DNA from: UBA4636 sp963650915
Lineage (GTDB): Bacteria; Bacillota; Clostridia; Christensenellales; Borkfalkiaceae
Assembly (NCBI GenBank): GCA_963650915.1
Contig: CAVJMJ010000011.1
Location: 16,554-80,553 of the forward strand
Direction of reading: 5' to 3'
DNA: 64,000 bases
This document shows positions 35,535-44,607 of the stretch, piece after piece. The notes under the pieces are model-generated. The model did not search any database. It had not been told where the DNA came from and saw nothing but the letters and a program-made list of their open reading frames with translations. Both the position numbers and the translations under genes were made by a program. Positions within the stretch are counted from its first letter, which is position 1. Each line of letters begins with the position of its first letter.

Positions 35535-36611
35535 TTACTTGCACCCGAGAAGCTTTTTTACGTCTTGAACGGCGTTTTCGACGTCGACCGACGATATGGT
35601 GTCCGCACCCGTTCTGAAAGCTTTTAATAAGTCTTCGGCAGTCGGGTTTTTAATTGCGATTTCCAACTTAACGTTTTCAAGCGACTTCGGCATAATAGCG
35701 GGGGCTAAATCTTTTACGCCCTCCGATAACACGCAGGTCGAAGTTTTTAATTTTTCTATTCCCGCGCGTTTGAGCATGGCAAGCACGTTGCTTTTTTCTT
35801 CCTCGGTTAAATTATCGAAATCGGTAACGGCGATAAGTTCGGTTTTTCCTGCCTTCTTTTTAAGTTTTGCCCAGTCCTTAGCCGATTTTTGGACTCCTTT
35901 TTTGATAAGTTCGCCCAAAAATACAGGCATTTCGATTGCCGAAATTTTAAGCCTTGCCATGGATTTTACCGTTTTGACTTTGGTTTTTAACGTTTCCGCA
36001 CCGTAAGGATAAAAGACGGCGACCCTTACGTTGATTCTCCCCGCCGCGTATTTTTTGGCAAGTTCGACGTTAATCGGAAAGACGGTAACCGATTCTATGC
36101 CGAGTAGAACCGCGCTTTCGATACACCTTTTTAAACTTTCGCCTTCAATTTTGGGATCTATCAAAAGCCAGTTTATGCGACTGAATAACTTCGAGGCTTT
36201 GTAAGCGTTGAATTCTCCCACGAGTTTTTCTTCGCTGACGCCGAAAAGTTTTGCCGTTTCGCATAAAGAAGAAGGCTCTGTTTCTTTGTCGGTATCCGAG
36301 GGTTCGTCGCCTTTTGCGTCGGCGTTTTCGTCGTCTTTTTCCTCGTCTTGATAGGTTTCGCCTTCTAACCGCAAAGTTTCGTCCCTTTTATCTTCGATAT
36401 TTACGTCTTCTGTAGTTTCACCTTCCGTTTGTCCGTTTAAAGGCGAAACAATCGTTGCCGTTAAATTTTCCTTTTCCTGCTCATTAAAAAGTTCTGTTTT
36501 TTCATCGTCGTTAGCCTCAGACTCGCTCGGTAAATCGTTAAGATTTTTATCATCCTTTTCAAAAGTCGTTTGGCTATTCGTATTTTGCATATTTAACTTC
36601 TCGTCGTTCAT
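35535..36611 (-). CDS. DeoC-like aldolase-fold protein with long acidic N-terminus
   Basis: The protein has 358 residues. Residues 1-115 are very acidic and low in complexity. Residues about 117-355 resemble deoxyribose-phosphate aldolase: IESVTVFPINVELAK, VRVAVFYPYGAETLKTKV (compare the DeoC VIGFPLGA segment) and EKLKTSTCVL, which matches the Schiff-base lysine motif KTSTG at Lys289. The second catalytic lysine segment (KASGG) is replaced by EIAIKNPT and the EIDMV aspartate by IEMP. Activity is doubtful; it may be a structural relative. Strong SD AAGGAGG. It lies upstream of the nucleoside importer, which may reflect a nucleoside-related role. Confidence 0.55.
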   Translation of the reverse strand: MNDEKLNMQNTNSQTTFEKDDKNLNDLPSESEANDDEKTELFNEQEKENLTATIVSPLNGQTEGETTEDVNIEDKRDETLRLEGETYQDEEKDDENADAKGDEPSDTDKETEPSSLCETAKLFGVSEEKLVGEFNAYKASKLFSRINWLLIDPKIEGESLKRCIESAVLLGIESVTVFPINVELAKKYAAGRINVRVAVFYPYGAETLKTKVKTVKSMARLKISAIEMPVFLGELIKKGVQKSAKDWAKLKKKAGKTELIAVTDFDNLTEEEKSNVLAMLKRAGIEKLKTSTCVLSEGVKDLAPAIMPKSLENVKLEIAIKNPTAEDLLKAFRTGADTISSVDVENAVQDVKKLLGCK

Positions 36612-36773
36612 TCGTAAATACCTCCTTTTTGTTTTTTCGCCGTTTAACGCCTATACTTGCGATAAATGACGGCTTGGATGCGACCATATTATATATAAGT
36701 CGATAATTTTCGATAGGTTATCGCCCTTTTTTAGTGTTACGATTGTATTAACTTGTTTTTCGAGGAATAAACC

Positions 36774-37022
36774 GTGAACCAATCTTTTTTAGGCGTAACT
36801 TGCGTACTTATTTTGTTTGCTATCTGCCTTATTTTAGGCTACTTGGTGATTTTTATCAAATACCGGCATTTTCAAAAGCCCGAGCCTTCTAAAAAAACGC
36901 CCGAGGTTTTTTATCTTACTCCGATTGAAAAGCCGAAACGTAAAAGGAAAAAAGGTAGCGCAACACCACTTAAAGCCACGCTCGTAAATAAGGAAGACTT
37001 AAAAAGACTATTAGGTAAGTAG
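36774..37022 (+). CDS. Small single-pass membrane protein, unknown function
   Basis: The 82-residue protein starts at GTG with SD GAGGAA 8 nt upstream. One membrane helix (about 7-29) is followed by a basic, lysine-rich cytoplasmic tail (KPKRKRKKG) and a short C-terminal helix ending in KRLLGK. It is divergent from the DeoC-like gene. No family recognised. Confidence 0.65.
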   Translation: MNQSFLGVTCVLILFAICLILGYLVIFIKYRHFQKPEPSKKTPEVFYLTPIEKPKRKRKKGSATPLKATLVNKEDLKRLLGK

Positions 37023-37305
37023 TTTTTTAGTTTTCATATGCCTTTTTTAAGCGTTTAACTTTTACGTGAATTTTTATGAGTGTTTAAAACAGCGTTAAAA
37101 TAGCGTTTAAAACGACCGCAGTCCAAAAACACTGCGTTTTTATAAACGGTACGGTTTTAAAAGCGTTGTTTTAAAAGCATTATTTTAAAACGCTTTTTGT
37201 TTAAAAGGGCGCGTGTGTTTTATGGCGGTACGTTGCCTAAAACAATGCGTTTTCGGGCTTATAGGCAGACTTTTATTGAAAATTATTCTTTTTCTAAAAA
37301 GAAAA

Positions 37306-37662
37306 TCATTCTTCGTCTACGTACTTTTCGCCCTCGCCCCAAAGTCTTTCGAGGTGGTAAAAAAGCCTTTGTTCGTCGTCGAAAACGTGTACGATTACTT
37401 CGCCGAAATCGAGAACCGCCCATCTGCCTTCCGATACGCCTTCACGCCTTTTGACGTCCAAACCGTATTCTTTGGAGCAGAATTCTTCGATGTTATCGCA
37501 CAAAGAATGTACCTGCGTAGTCGATCTTCCGCTTGCGATTATAAAATAATCGGCAATTATGGTTTTGTCCGCCACGTAAATTTTTACTATATCCTGTGCC
37601 TTTTTTTGCGACAAAAATTTGCAAATACCGTCGGCAAGCGTTTGTGAATAGTTATTTTCCAT
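37306..37662 (-). CDS. rsfS: Ribosome silencing factor RsfS
   Basis: The 118-residue RsfS/YbeB/Iojap protein binds ribosomal protein uL14 and blocks subunit joining in poor nutrients. The sequence shows the conserved YFIIASGRSTTQVHSL and GRWAVLDFGEVIVHVF segments. It follows nadD-yqeK, as in most Bacillota. SD GGAG. Confidence 0.95.
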   Translation of the reverse strand: MENNYSQTLADGICKFLSQKKAQDIVKIYVADKTIIADYFIIASGRSTTQVHSLCDNIEEFCSKEYGLDVKRREGVSEGRWAVLDFGEVIVHVFDDEQRLFYHLERLWGEGEKYVDEE

Positions 37663-37730
37663 TTTAATATCTCCGTTTTTTATATATTTTAATCGTTGAA
37701 ATCGGTTGAATTATCGCATATAACCGAACG

Positions 37731-38855
37731 TTAATCTTTTAAATAATAGTCGTAGCACTCTTTCGACAGATAATACACCGGTTCGCCCGATTTTTCCAAA
37801 TAAATTTTAAGATGCTTTAAGCAAAGCAAAAAACCGCTTTCAAAATCTTTTTGAACGGCGTTTCTCAATTCGTCCGCGTCGGAATAACTCCTTCCTTCCT
37901 CCAAAAGGTCGGCTAAGAAAACTATTTTTTCAAGATTACTCATATCGGCTCTTCCCGTCGTATGGTACTTGATTGCATTTAAAACGTCCTCGTCTTTTAC
38001 GCCGAGAATGTTTTCGGCTACAAAAGCACCCAAAAATTGATGAACGACGGGTTTGGGTACGCCTTCGGGCATCGTAAAACCTTTAAAATCGTTAGGGTCG
38101 AAATATTTAGCCACGTCGTGTAGCATGGACGCAAGCGTTGCTTTGTTTTCGTCCTCTTTAAGGGTTTTTGCATAAATTTTTGCCAAATTCATTACGCCCA
38201 AAGTGTGCGTTAATCGGCTTATAGGCAGACTTTTTCTTACGTACTCCGCTAAATAATCGCCTTTATACAAGCCGTTTTCCCTTATATACTTCAAAACCTT
38301 TTCGTCGACTTTTCCTTCCACGGAAAGCCCGAGAAGAAGTCTGTTTCTTACGTCCGTAGAAGAAATTTTATCGCCGACAAAATTTGAAAACACCACGCCG
38401 TCTAAACTGCCGAATTTTTCGACGAAGGTTTTTACGGCGTTTTCTTTATCCTCTCCCATTCTTCCCGTAACGAAAAGTTTTGCGTTTTTCAAAATTTCGT
38501 CGGGGTTACGCCAGGTAGGAAAGTCTTCAAGCATATCGGTGCCCATCAAAAAATAAATATCGGCATCACGAAACTCTTTACGAAAATGCTCGACGGTAAG
38601 ATAGGTATAACTATTTCCACCGGAAACTATTTCGTAATCGCAAATATTAGCCTTTTTGCACGACTTAAATGCAATTTTCAGCATATTCAGTCTGTCCCTT
38701 CCGCTAACTAAATGTGCGTTCGGTTTATGCGGGGCAATGTTTGCGGGAAGAACGTATAACTCGTCGAGTTCAGCCTCTTTTATAAAGTTTTCGGCAATTT
38801 TAACGTGTTCTGTGTGCGGAGGATCGAAGGAGCCTCCGTAAATTCCTATTTTCAT
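37731..38855 (-). CDS. nadD: NadD-YqeK fusion: nicotinate-nucleotide adenylyltransferase plus HD-domain Ap4A hydrolase
   Basis: The 374-residue fusion has two parts. Residues 1-195 are NadD, making nicotinate adenine dinucleotide from ATP and nicotinate mononucleotide (GGSFDPPHTEH at 5-15; SSTDVRNRL). Residues about 200-374 are the HD-domain hydrolase YqeK, which cleaves diadenosine tetraphosphate (ASMLHDVAKYF; HTTGRADMS). The genes are adjacent but usually separate elsewhere. A dispersed-repeat copy (38211-38235) lies at the YqeK N-terminus, read as RKSLPISRL. No SD; a strong promoter ends 6 bp before ATG, so a leaderless mRNA is likely. Confidence 0.92.
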   Translation of the reverse strand: MKIGIYGGSFDPPHTEHVKIAENFIKEAELDELYVLPANIAPHKPNAHLVSGRDRLNMLKIAFKSCKKANICDYEIVSGGNSYTYLTVEHFRKEFRDADIYFLMGTDMLEDFPTWRNPDEILKNAKLFVTGRMGEDKENAVKTFVEKFGSLDGVVFSNFVGDKISSTDVRNRLLLGLSVEGKVDEKVLKYIRENGLYKGDYLAEYVRKSLPISRLTHTLGVMNLAKIYAKTLKEDENKATLASMLHDVAKYFDPNDFKGFTMPEGVPKPVVHQFLGAFVAENILGVKDEDVLNAIKYHTTGRADMSNLEKIVFLADLLEEGRSYSDADELRNAVQKDFESGFLLCLKHLKIYLEKSGEPVYYLSKECYDYYLKD

Positions 38856-38861
38856 AAAAAC

Positions 38862-38890
38862 ATTTTATCATAAACCTTAAAGTTTTTCAA
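38862..38890 (-). promoter_or_regulatory. Promoter giving a leaderless nadD-yqeK mRNA
   Basis: TTGAAA (38885-38890), 17 bp, TAAAAT (38862-38867) on the minus strand. The ATG at 38855 begins on the seventh base after the -10 box. Confidence 0.8.
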
Positions 38891-38925
38891 GAATAATCGA
38901 TAGGTTTTTCGGCAATAATTGTGTT

Positions 38926-39717
38926 ATGAAATCTTTTAGTTTGCCCGTAATACTTAACTCTTTAATAGTATTTGTCTTTTCCTTTTTTATAATCCTTCTT
39001 CCCTTCGGGTTCGTCGATTTACCGCCCGCATTAAGGGTTATATTTTCGCTTGCAATTGCTTTTACGATAAGTTTTAGCGTGTTTTATCTTTTAAAAGATA
39101 AAGAAAATGCCCGCCACGATAAAAAATGCGAAAAAGCACGGAAAGACGAAGCGATTTTTACCCTTAACCGATGCACGAAAAAAGAAATCGTTAAAATTTT
39201 CGGCGAACTTTTAGACAGATTAAACCTCAGTTACGAGCAACAAAGCGGTTACTTTTCGACAAACGGCGTCAGTATATTGCCCTGCTTTTTGCCGGAAGAA
39301 CTCTCGTTAAACGAACTTTTATCGGCGTATAGAAACTGCCCCTTTGAGAACGAAAAATTAATCGTTATATCGGACAAATTTTCGTCCGCCGTCAACTTAA
39401 AAAATCTATCCGTCGTTCACACCCGAAGCATAGTCGCCCTTTTGGATAAAGAAAAACTTTTACCCGAAACCCAAAAGCCCGTTAAGCCGAAAAGGAATAT
39501 TTTGAAAGCGCTGTTTTATAAAGCCAACGGCAAAAAACTTATTTTGTACGGAACATGTCTTATTTGCCTCGGTTTTTTTGTTTTTTATCCACTTTATTAT
39601 TTTATAAGCGGATCGATTTTTATCGTTTACGGGCTTATAGCCCTGTTTTTCGGTAACATAAAGCCTGTCGACCGTAAAGACGATTTACTGTTTTTGTTAA
39701 ACAAAACCGAGTCGTAA
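38926..39717 (+). CDS. Membrane protein with central soluble domain, possibly Mrr-like fold
   Basis: The 263-residue protein has two N-terminal helices (about 8-50), a soluble domain (about 65-185) and two C-terminal helices (about 200-245). The soluble part (LPCFLPEELSLNELLSAYRN, KLIVISDKFSSAVNL, LSVVHTRSIVALLDKEKL) vaguely resembles the end of Mrr-type restriction-endonuclease folds, but the catalytic D-ExK is not evident. A dispersed-repeat copy (39626-39650) encodes YGLIALF in the last helix. No SD; AATAAT lies 6 nt before ATG. Divergent from nadD. Confidence 0.6.
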   Translation: MKSFSLPVILNSLIVFVFSFFIILLPFGFVDLPPALRVIFSLAIAFTISFSVFYLLKDKENARHDKKCEKARKDEAIFTLNRCTKKEIVKIFGELLDRLNLSYEQQSGYFSTNGVSILPCFLPEELSLNELLSAYRNCPFENEKLIVISDKFSSAVNLKNLSVVHTRSIVALLDKEKLLPETQKPVKPKRNILKALFYKANGKKLILYGTCLICLGFFVFYPLYYFISGSIFIVYGLIALFFGNIKPVDRKDDLLFLLNKTES

Positions 39718-39865
39718 CTATCGCCGTTTCGTAAGAATTTAAAGTAGTATTGCGTTTCATCCCTAACTTAAAATCTGCATTTATTCGTCTTGTATATTCG
39801 TCGTTTGCATTCGTTGTTTATATCGTTTGTATTCGTCTTATCTATTCGTTGTTTGTATATGAAAA

Positions 39866-39888
39866 GCGCCCGCGGTTTAGGCGGGCGC
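39866..39888 (-). terminator. Terminator after the leucine-rich-repeat lipoprotein gene
   Basis: GCGCCCGC/GCGGGCGC 8-bp GC stem with TTTT on the minus strand. ATTCGTTGTTTGTAT-type minirepeats occupy 39775-39860. Confidence 0.75.
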
Positions 39889-39932
39889 GCATTATTTATT
39901 TAACTATCGGTTTAGTTATTCTTCGTAGCGGT

Positions 39933-41105
39933 TTAGTTATCCTTTGTAACGTCGTAGTCGAAATCAAAGAGGTATTGTTTAGCAACGTAATTGGTTACGC
40001 CGCCTTGTTTGAGTGCGGTGCAACCTGCGAATACGAGGTTACCGTAAGTAACGTTCGTACAGTTTTCGGGAAGAACGACTTTTGTAAGAGCGGTTAAACC
40101 CTTGAAAGCGTTTTCCTTTATCGTAACGGTTTTCCCGGACAAATTAGAAAGGTCAACGGTTCCCAAAGCCGTGCAACCGTTAAAAGCGCTGGTGCCGATA
40201 TAGGTTAAATTTTCGCTTGCAACGTACTTACCGCCGTCGGTAGCGGTGCCCAAAAGGGTGCAACCGGAGAAAGCGGAGTTTCCGATATAAGTCAATGCGG
40301 TAGCGTCGTTAAAAGGATTAACGAGAGCGGTGCAACCGGAGAAAGCCGATTCGGAAATCTTGGTTACGTTTTCGCCGATGGCAAATTTATATAAAGACGT
40401 CATGTTTGCGAAAGCATATGCGCCGTATTCGGTAACGGTAGAGGGAAGAACTACTTCTTCAACGTTCGACAAACCATAAAAAGCGTAATCGCCGACGGTA
40501 GAACCGGTCAAAACGACGGTCTTTAAACTATCGGGAACGTAAACGGTGAAAGAACCGGACGAATTATATTTAACACTTGTGGACGTCGTACCCGTTACTT
40601 CGGAAGAACCGAACAAATACGCCAAAGTCTTTTTGGAATTAACGTTGCCTTCTTTCTTGTTTCCGACGAAAGGAACGGTTAACTTTTCGAGATTGACGCA
40701 ACCCGTTAAACAAGCACTGCCTATCGTTTCGATATTTTCGTGTATAACTACTTCTTTAATGAAAAGCATCCCGGAAAAAGCACTTTCCGCTATTTCTTTA
40801 ACGGGATAGGTTCCGACTAAAGTGCCGTTGACTTTGTATTCGACGTTGCCTTGAGGAACTTCGATTTTAGAAACCGCTTGTACGGCTTCCGCTGCGTAAT
40901 TTTGGTGAGAAACGAGTTCGGTTACTTCGTCGGAAACGTTATAACCGGTAACTTTTAAGTAATCGCCGTCATCCGACGTAACGAGTTCGTAAGTAAAGCC
41001 GAGTTCGGTATCGCTCGAGGTACCGTTATTGCCGTTGCAGGCAACTACAGATAAACAGCAAACCAAAAGTGCCAAACATAACAAATAGTTCAATAATTTC
41101 TTCAT
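39933..41105 (-). CDS. BspA-like leucine-rich-repeat lipoprotein
   Basis: The 390-residue lipoprotein (signal peptide and lipobox VVAC-NGN) has about ten BspA-type LRR_5 repeats of the form 'IG.SAFSGCTAL..V.LP', for example VTKISESAFSGCTAL, LTYIGNSAFSGCTLL and LTYIGTSAFNGCTAL. Such proteins are surface-exposed and bind host or matrix proteins in gut and oral bacteria. SD GGAG; consensus promoter at 41161-41189 and terminator at 39866. A small fragment of a related gene lies at 45642. Confidence 0.88.
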   Translation of the reverse strand: MKKLLNYLLCLALLVCCLSVVACNGNNGTSSDTELGFTYELVTSDDGDYLKVTGYNVSDEVTELVSHQNYAAEAVQAVSKIEVPQGNVEYKVNGTLVGTYPVKEIAESAFSGMLFIKEVVIHENIETIGSACLTGCVNLEKLTVPFVGNKKEGNVNSKKTLAYLFGSSEVTGTTSTSVKYNSSGSFTVYVPDSLKTVVLTGSTVGDYAFYGLSNVEEVVLPSTVTEYGAYAFANMTSLYKFAIGENVTKISESAFSGCTALVNPFNDATALTYIGNSAFSGCTLLGTATDGGKYVASENLTYIGTSAFNGCTALGTVDLSNLSGKTVTIKENAFKGLTALTKVVLPENCTNVTYGNLVFAGCTALKQGGVTNYVAKQYLFDFDYDVTKDN

Positions 41106-41160
41106 AATTACTCCATAATAGCGTCCTAAATTATGTCGGACGCGTCAAATGCTGTATTGT

Positions 41161-41189
41161 ATTTTATCATTTTATATAGCGTTTGTCAA
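41161..41189 (-). promoter_or_regulatory. Promoter of the leucine-rich-repeat lipoprotein gene
   Basis: TTGACA (41184-41189), 17 bp, TAAAAT (41161-41166) on the minus strand. A GCGTCC/GGACGC hairpin lies in the leader near 41123-41146. Confidence 0.8.
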
Positions 41190-41469
41190 TCGATTATCGC
41201 TTAATTTTTAAGGTATAAGTATATATTATACTTGCTTTTAAGGTATTTCGAGGCAGAAAGGACAATCCGAAAGGCAAAAACCCGTGTTTTCAACGGATAA
41301 TCGGCTTCGGCTACATAGGTGCGGACTGAGTATGCGCGAACTAATTAAGTGTGTTTATTCCTTACCGGTTGTTTGCGCCGTGCAATACTTTATTTACACT
41401 AAACAAAACTTTATTTGTGCTTTTATTTGCACAGTGCAAAACTTTATTTACGCTAAACAAAAATGACGA
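41190..41469. repeat. Intergenic stretch with two direct repeats
   Basis: GTGCAATACTTTATTTAC (near 41380) and GTGCAAAACTTTATTTAC (near 41437) are each followed by CTAAACAAAA. No gene seen. Confidence 0.5.
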
Positions 41470-42939
41470 TTATAGGTTGTTTATGTTGAGTAAAATGCCG
41501 AGTGCGGCGGATACGACTATCAAAATAATGGGCGAAGCGTTCTTTTTGCGCAGTTTTTTGTAGACTATCGCCGTAGCCCCGATAACCACGGTTATAACGA
41601 GCGAAACCCAACTAAACCCCGAAAAATCGAAACTGTCGAAATTCGGAAAAACGTTTGTCATCAAAAGGTTAGCCCCTGTTGCGAGTATCATACCGCAAAT
41701 TACGGGCTTCATGCCGTTAAGTGCGGCACGCACCGCTTTGTATTGTAAGAAGTTTTTAAAGACGGCAACTATCAAAAGAATGATTATAAGCGACGGAACT
41801 ATTACGCCCACGGTTGCCATTATAGAGCCGAAAAGTCCGCCTTGGGTACTGCCGACGTAGGTTGCCATGTTTATGGCGATAGGTCCCGGCGTGGATTCGG
41901 CTACTGCTATGAAACTCGTAAATTCGGCTTCGCTAAGCCAGCCTCTGCCAACGGTTTCTTCGAGCATCAAGGGAAGCATTCCGTACCCGCCCCCGAATGA
42001 GAACAAACCGACTTTAAAGAAGGTAGTGAACAATTCGCTTACCGTCAAAAAGTACTTGTACGCACTTGATGAGGACAGATTTTCGATTGCGTCGTTGCAA
42101 ATTACTTTGTATATTCCGCCGAAGAAAAGTAAGCCTAATAAAACGACACCGCTAACGGTGATTGCAACTATCTTTCCTGCGTTTACGGGGCGTTTTTGCT
42201 TTACCGAGGCAGAATTATCGTTTCCGCCGTTTACCGCATTATCCGCTATGGTGTCTTTTACCGCTTTATCGACACAGTCGGTTTCGATTTGGTTTTTATT
42301 CTCGCCGTCTAATGTTTCCGCTTGGTCGACTTTTTCGGAATTTTGCTTTAAATCTCCGCCTATAAGCCCGTTATCGGCTTTTTTCTTGGGACGGTAATAT
42401 ATTGCGATACCTAAAATCGCGCCAACTATTACGAAGTAAATAGTCGAAATATTTAACGGCGTAAAGTTGATTACCATAAGCATGGCAAAACTTAAAAAGG
42501 TCAAAACGTAAGATATAACGTTCTTCTTAACGTTTTTCATAAGTTTGATTCCCGCTGAAACTATAAGCACGGAAACGGCGCATTGAATGCCCTGAAAGGC
42601 TTTGTTTACCACGGGGTAATCGAGTATTTTTGAAAAGAAAAGCGAAATAAGATATATAATGATAAGCGACGGCAAGGAAACGCCTATGGTTGCCATTACC
42701 GAGCCAAATATACCGGCACGTTTATAGCCTACGTAAGTCGCACTGTTTATGGCAATGGGACCGGGGGTGGATTCGGCTATCGCAACGACGTCGGAAAATT
42801 CTTCCTCGTCCAGATACTTGCGCTTTTCAACGACTTCGTGGGAAATAAGCGAAATCATCGCATATCCGCCGCCGAATGTGAATAAGCCGATTTTAAAGAA
42901 CAATAAAAACAATTCAAATGCATCTTTAAGCTTTTTCAT
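41470..42939 (-). CDS. Two-domain chromate transporter family (ChrA/CHR) protein
   Basis: The 489-residue protein has two CHR domains in tandem, each with FKxGLFxFGGGYxM and ESTPGPIAINxATYVG motifs (near 17-80 and 310-385). Members export chromate, but in gut clostridia the substrate is usually unknown. The domains are often two separate short genes; here they are fused through an acidic linker (about 185-255). The linker contains ADNGLIGGD, encoded by a dispersed-repeat copy (42355-42383), the same peptide as in the degenerate ATPase. SD GGAG. Five 22-bp repeats precede the gene. Confidence 0.88.
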   Translation of the reverse strand: MKKLKDAFELFLLFFKIGLFTFGGGYAMISLISHEVVEKRKYLDEEEFSDVVAIAESTPGPIAINSATYVGYKRAGIFGSVMATIGVSLPSLIIIYLISLFFSKILDYPVVNKAFQGIQCAVSVLIVSAGIKLMKNVKKNVISYVLTFLSFAMLMVINFTPLNISTIYFVIVGAILGIAIYYRPKKKADNGLIGGDLKQNSEKVDQAETLDGENKNQIETDCVDKAVKDTIADNAVNGGNDNSASVKQKRPVNAGKIVAITVSGVVLLGLLFFGGIYKVICNDAIENLSSSSAYKYFLTVSELFTTFFKVGLFSFGGGYGMLPLMLEETVGRGWLSEAEFTSFIAVAESTPGPIAINMATYVGSTQGGLFGSIMATVGVIVPSLIIILLIVAVFKNFLQYKAVRAALNGMKPVICGMILATGANLLMTNVFPNFDSFDFSGFSWVSLVITVVIGATAIVYKKLRKKNASPIILIVVSAALGILLNINNL

Positions 42940-42949
42940 TATATTACTC

Positions 42950-43059
42950 CGTTGTTGGGTTTAGATTACTGCGTTATCGGGTTTAGATTACTGCGTTATC
43001 GGGTTTAGATTAATTCGTTACCGGGTTTAGATTAATTCGTTATCGGGATTGCATTCGTC
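42950..43059. repeat. 22-bp tandem repeats upstream of the chromate-family gene
   Basis: Units begin at 42950, 42972, 42994, 43016 and (degenerate) 43038, with core CGTTATCGGGTTTAGATTA. The array starts about 11 bp upstream of the ATG and includes the SD-proximal leader. Confidence 0.85.
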
Positions 43060-43082
43060 ATCCCTAAGTTTTTTTTAAACTT

Positions 43083-43271
43083 TTATGCCCGTTTTTCCGC
43101 CCTTTTTATAACAGTTTTTAAGTACTTTTTTGCTTTCAAAGTTTTTTTACCGTTTTCGTTCGGATAAAGCCGAAGAAACTCACTCACGGCGGTTTTTTCG
43201 TTCTCGTTCTGGTAATACAGAAAAAATTTACTCACTGCGTACTTTATATCGTCGCTTAAAAAACTCCGCAC
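43083..43271 (-). CDS. Possible small basic protein (low confidence)
   Basis: A 62-residue frame with GTG start and no good SD. The composition is protein-like, with an internal repeat (YYQNENEKTAVSEF / YPNENGKKTLKAKK). Position between two repeat arrays and lack of a family argue for caution. Confidence 0.25.
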   Translation of the reverse strand: MRSFLSDDIKYAVSKFFLYYQNENEKTAVSEFLRLYPNENGKKTLKAKKYLKTVIKRAEKRA

Positions 43272-43562
43272 AGAAGAAAATTACACTGTCAAAAAGGAAA
43301 ACACGCCACACAAAAGGCATAGACAAGCGACTTAAAGCAGATTTATAATATACCTTTATTTAACGTCGTTGTCAAGTTTTGCGTGGCGTGTTTGTAAGAT
43401 TTAAGCAAATGTTTTCGGCGTTTTCGGTGGCTTTCCTTTTTCGGCAATGTTGACTTCTTTTATTTTTTATTGTTATTTTGCTAAGTTCCAAATTTTTTAA
43501 AAATGTAAGTTTACAACTTCGAAAACACGATAAGTAGACTTAAACCGACGGTTTTACACACT

Positions 43563-43750
43563 AAAAGTCCGCCTATAAGCCCGTTATCGGCTGTTTTTTT
43601 GGAAGCCTGTCTTTTTTATGCCTTGTTTTTATTTATATATATCTCGTTTCAGTTACACCTTTTTTTGCCCTTGCTCTTATTTATATACACCTTGCTTTTA
43701 TCTTTTATTTTACACACTAAAAGTCCGTCTATAAGCCTGTTATCGGTTAT
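43563..43750. repeat. Two long copies of the dispersed repeat
   Basis: Copies at 43563-43600 and 43719-43750 share the flank ACACACTAAAAGTCCG and the core CTATAAGCCCGTTATCGG (with changes). The second copy supplies the last codons and stop of spoIVFB. The sequence between is T-rich with no gene. Confidence 0.8.
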
Positions 43751-44594
43751 TTTTATAAACCTCGGTTACTTTATCGTAAAGTTTTTCGGAAGATAAAATC
43801 TTTACAACGTCCTCGGGGTATAAAGTCAAAATACGCCTTGCCCTTTCGTCGTATACGTAGCAGGTAAAAAGCTCTCCGAAACGATATTTGTCTTTCAAGC
43901 CTTTTACTGTTATATCGCTACTTAAAGCGATAACGTTTACTTTTTTACCGCGATTTAGATTACCGAGCGAAAAATACCCTTTAATCCTTTCGTAGCGAAG
44001 GTCTCGAGAAACGAAAATATTACCGAAAAGTATAAAGCCCGAAAAAAACAGTATGGAATAATTTGTGCTTTTTAAAAAAATCGAATATACAAAAAGGGCA
44101 AAAAGCGAGATTGACATAAAAATCCCTCCGCCTTTAACGATTTTGATTGCCGTTTTTCTTCTAATATAGCATGAAAGAAGGGACAGAAAAACCCTTCCGC
44201 CGTCCAAGGGGTAGGCGGGTATCAGGTTAATGGTTGCTATCGTCAGGTTTGCAAGAACGCAAACTTCCGTGTAAGGGTACAAATCGGGTACAAGCCACCA
44301 AAGCGACACGAAGGATATGGCGGCAAATAAACTTACGAAAGGTCCCGAAATAGCAATCACAGCCTCGTCGCGGTAGGACATATCGCAAGTATCGCCGTAC
44401 ACCACCGCACCGTAAGGCATCAAAACTATTCTTTTAAGACCGTACCCGAGCCTTTGTGCAACGAGCGAATGCCCCATTTCGTGAGCGACCGCGGAAAGGG
44501 TAAAAATTAAAAAAGAAAATACTTTGCCTTGAAAAGCAAAGTATATTCCGAACGCTAAAAACAGCGGATGAATGAAAAATTTTATTTTTGCCAT
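43740..44594 (-). CDS. spoIVFB: Intramembrane metalloprotease SpoIVFB (site-2 protease)
   Basis: The preferred start is ATG 44594 (284 residues), because the sequence then begins MAKIKFFIHPLF as in the family. The upstream in-frame ATG 44624 lies in a 30-bp tandem duplication and inside spoIVFA. The zinc site HEMGH is at 38-42 and the second motif is NLIPAYPLDGGRV, with about six helices and a C-terminal CBS-like region. It cleaves pro-sigma-K in the mother cell after release from SpoIVFA inhibition. The last residues (NNR) are encoded by a dispersed-repeat copy. Confidence 0.9.
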   Translation of the reverse strand: MAKIKFFIHPLFLAFGIYFAFQGKVFSFLIFTLSAVAHEMGHSLVAQRLGYGLKRIVLMPYGAVVYGDTCDMSYRDEAVIAISGPFVSLFAAISFVSLWWLVPDLYPYTEVCVLANLTIATINLIPAYPLDGGRVFLSLLSCYIRRKTAIKIVKGGGIFMSISLFALFVYSIFLKSTNYSILFFSGFILFGNIFVSRDLRYERIKGYFSLGNLNRGKKVNVIALSSDITVKGLKDKYRFGELFTCYVYDERARRILTLYPEDVVKILSSEKLYDKVTEVYKNNR

Positions 44595-44607
44595 ACAAAT
44601 ACAAATT

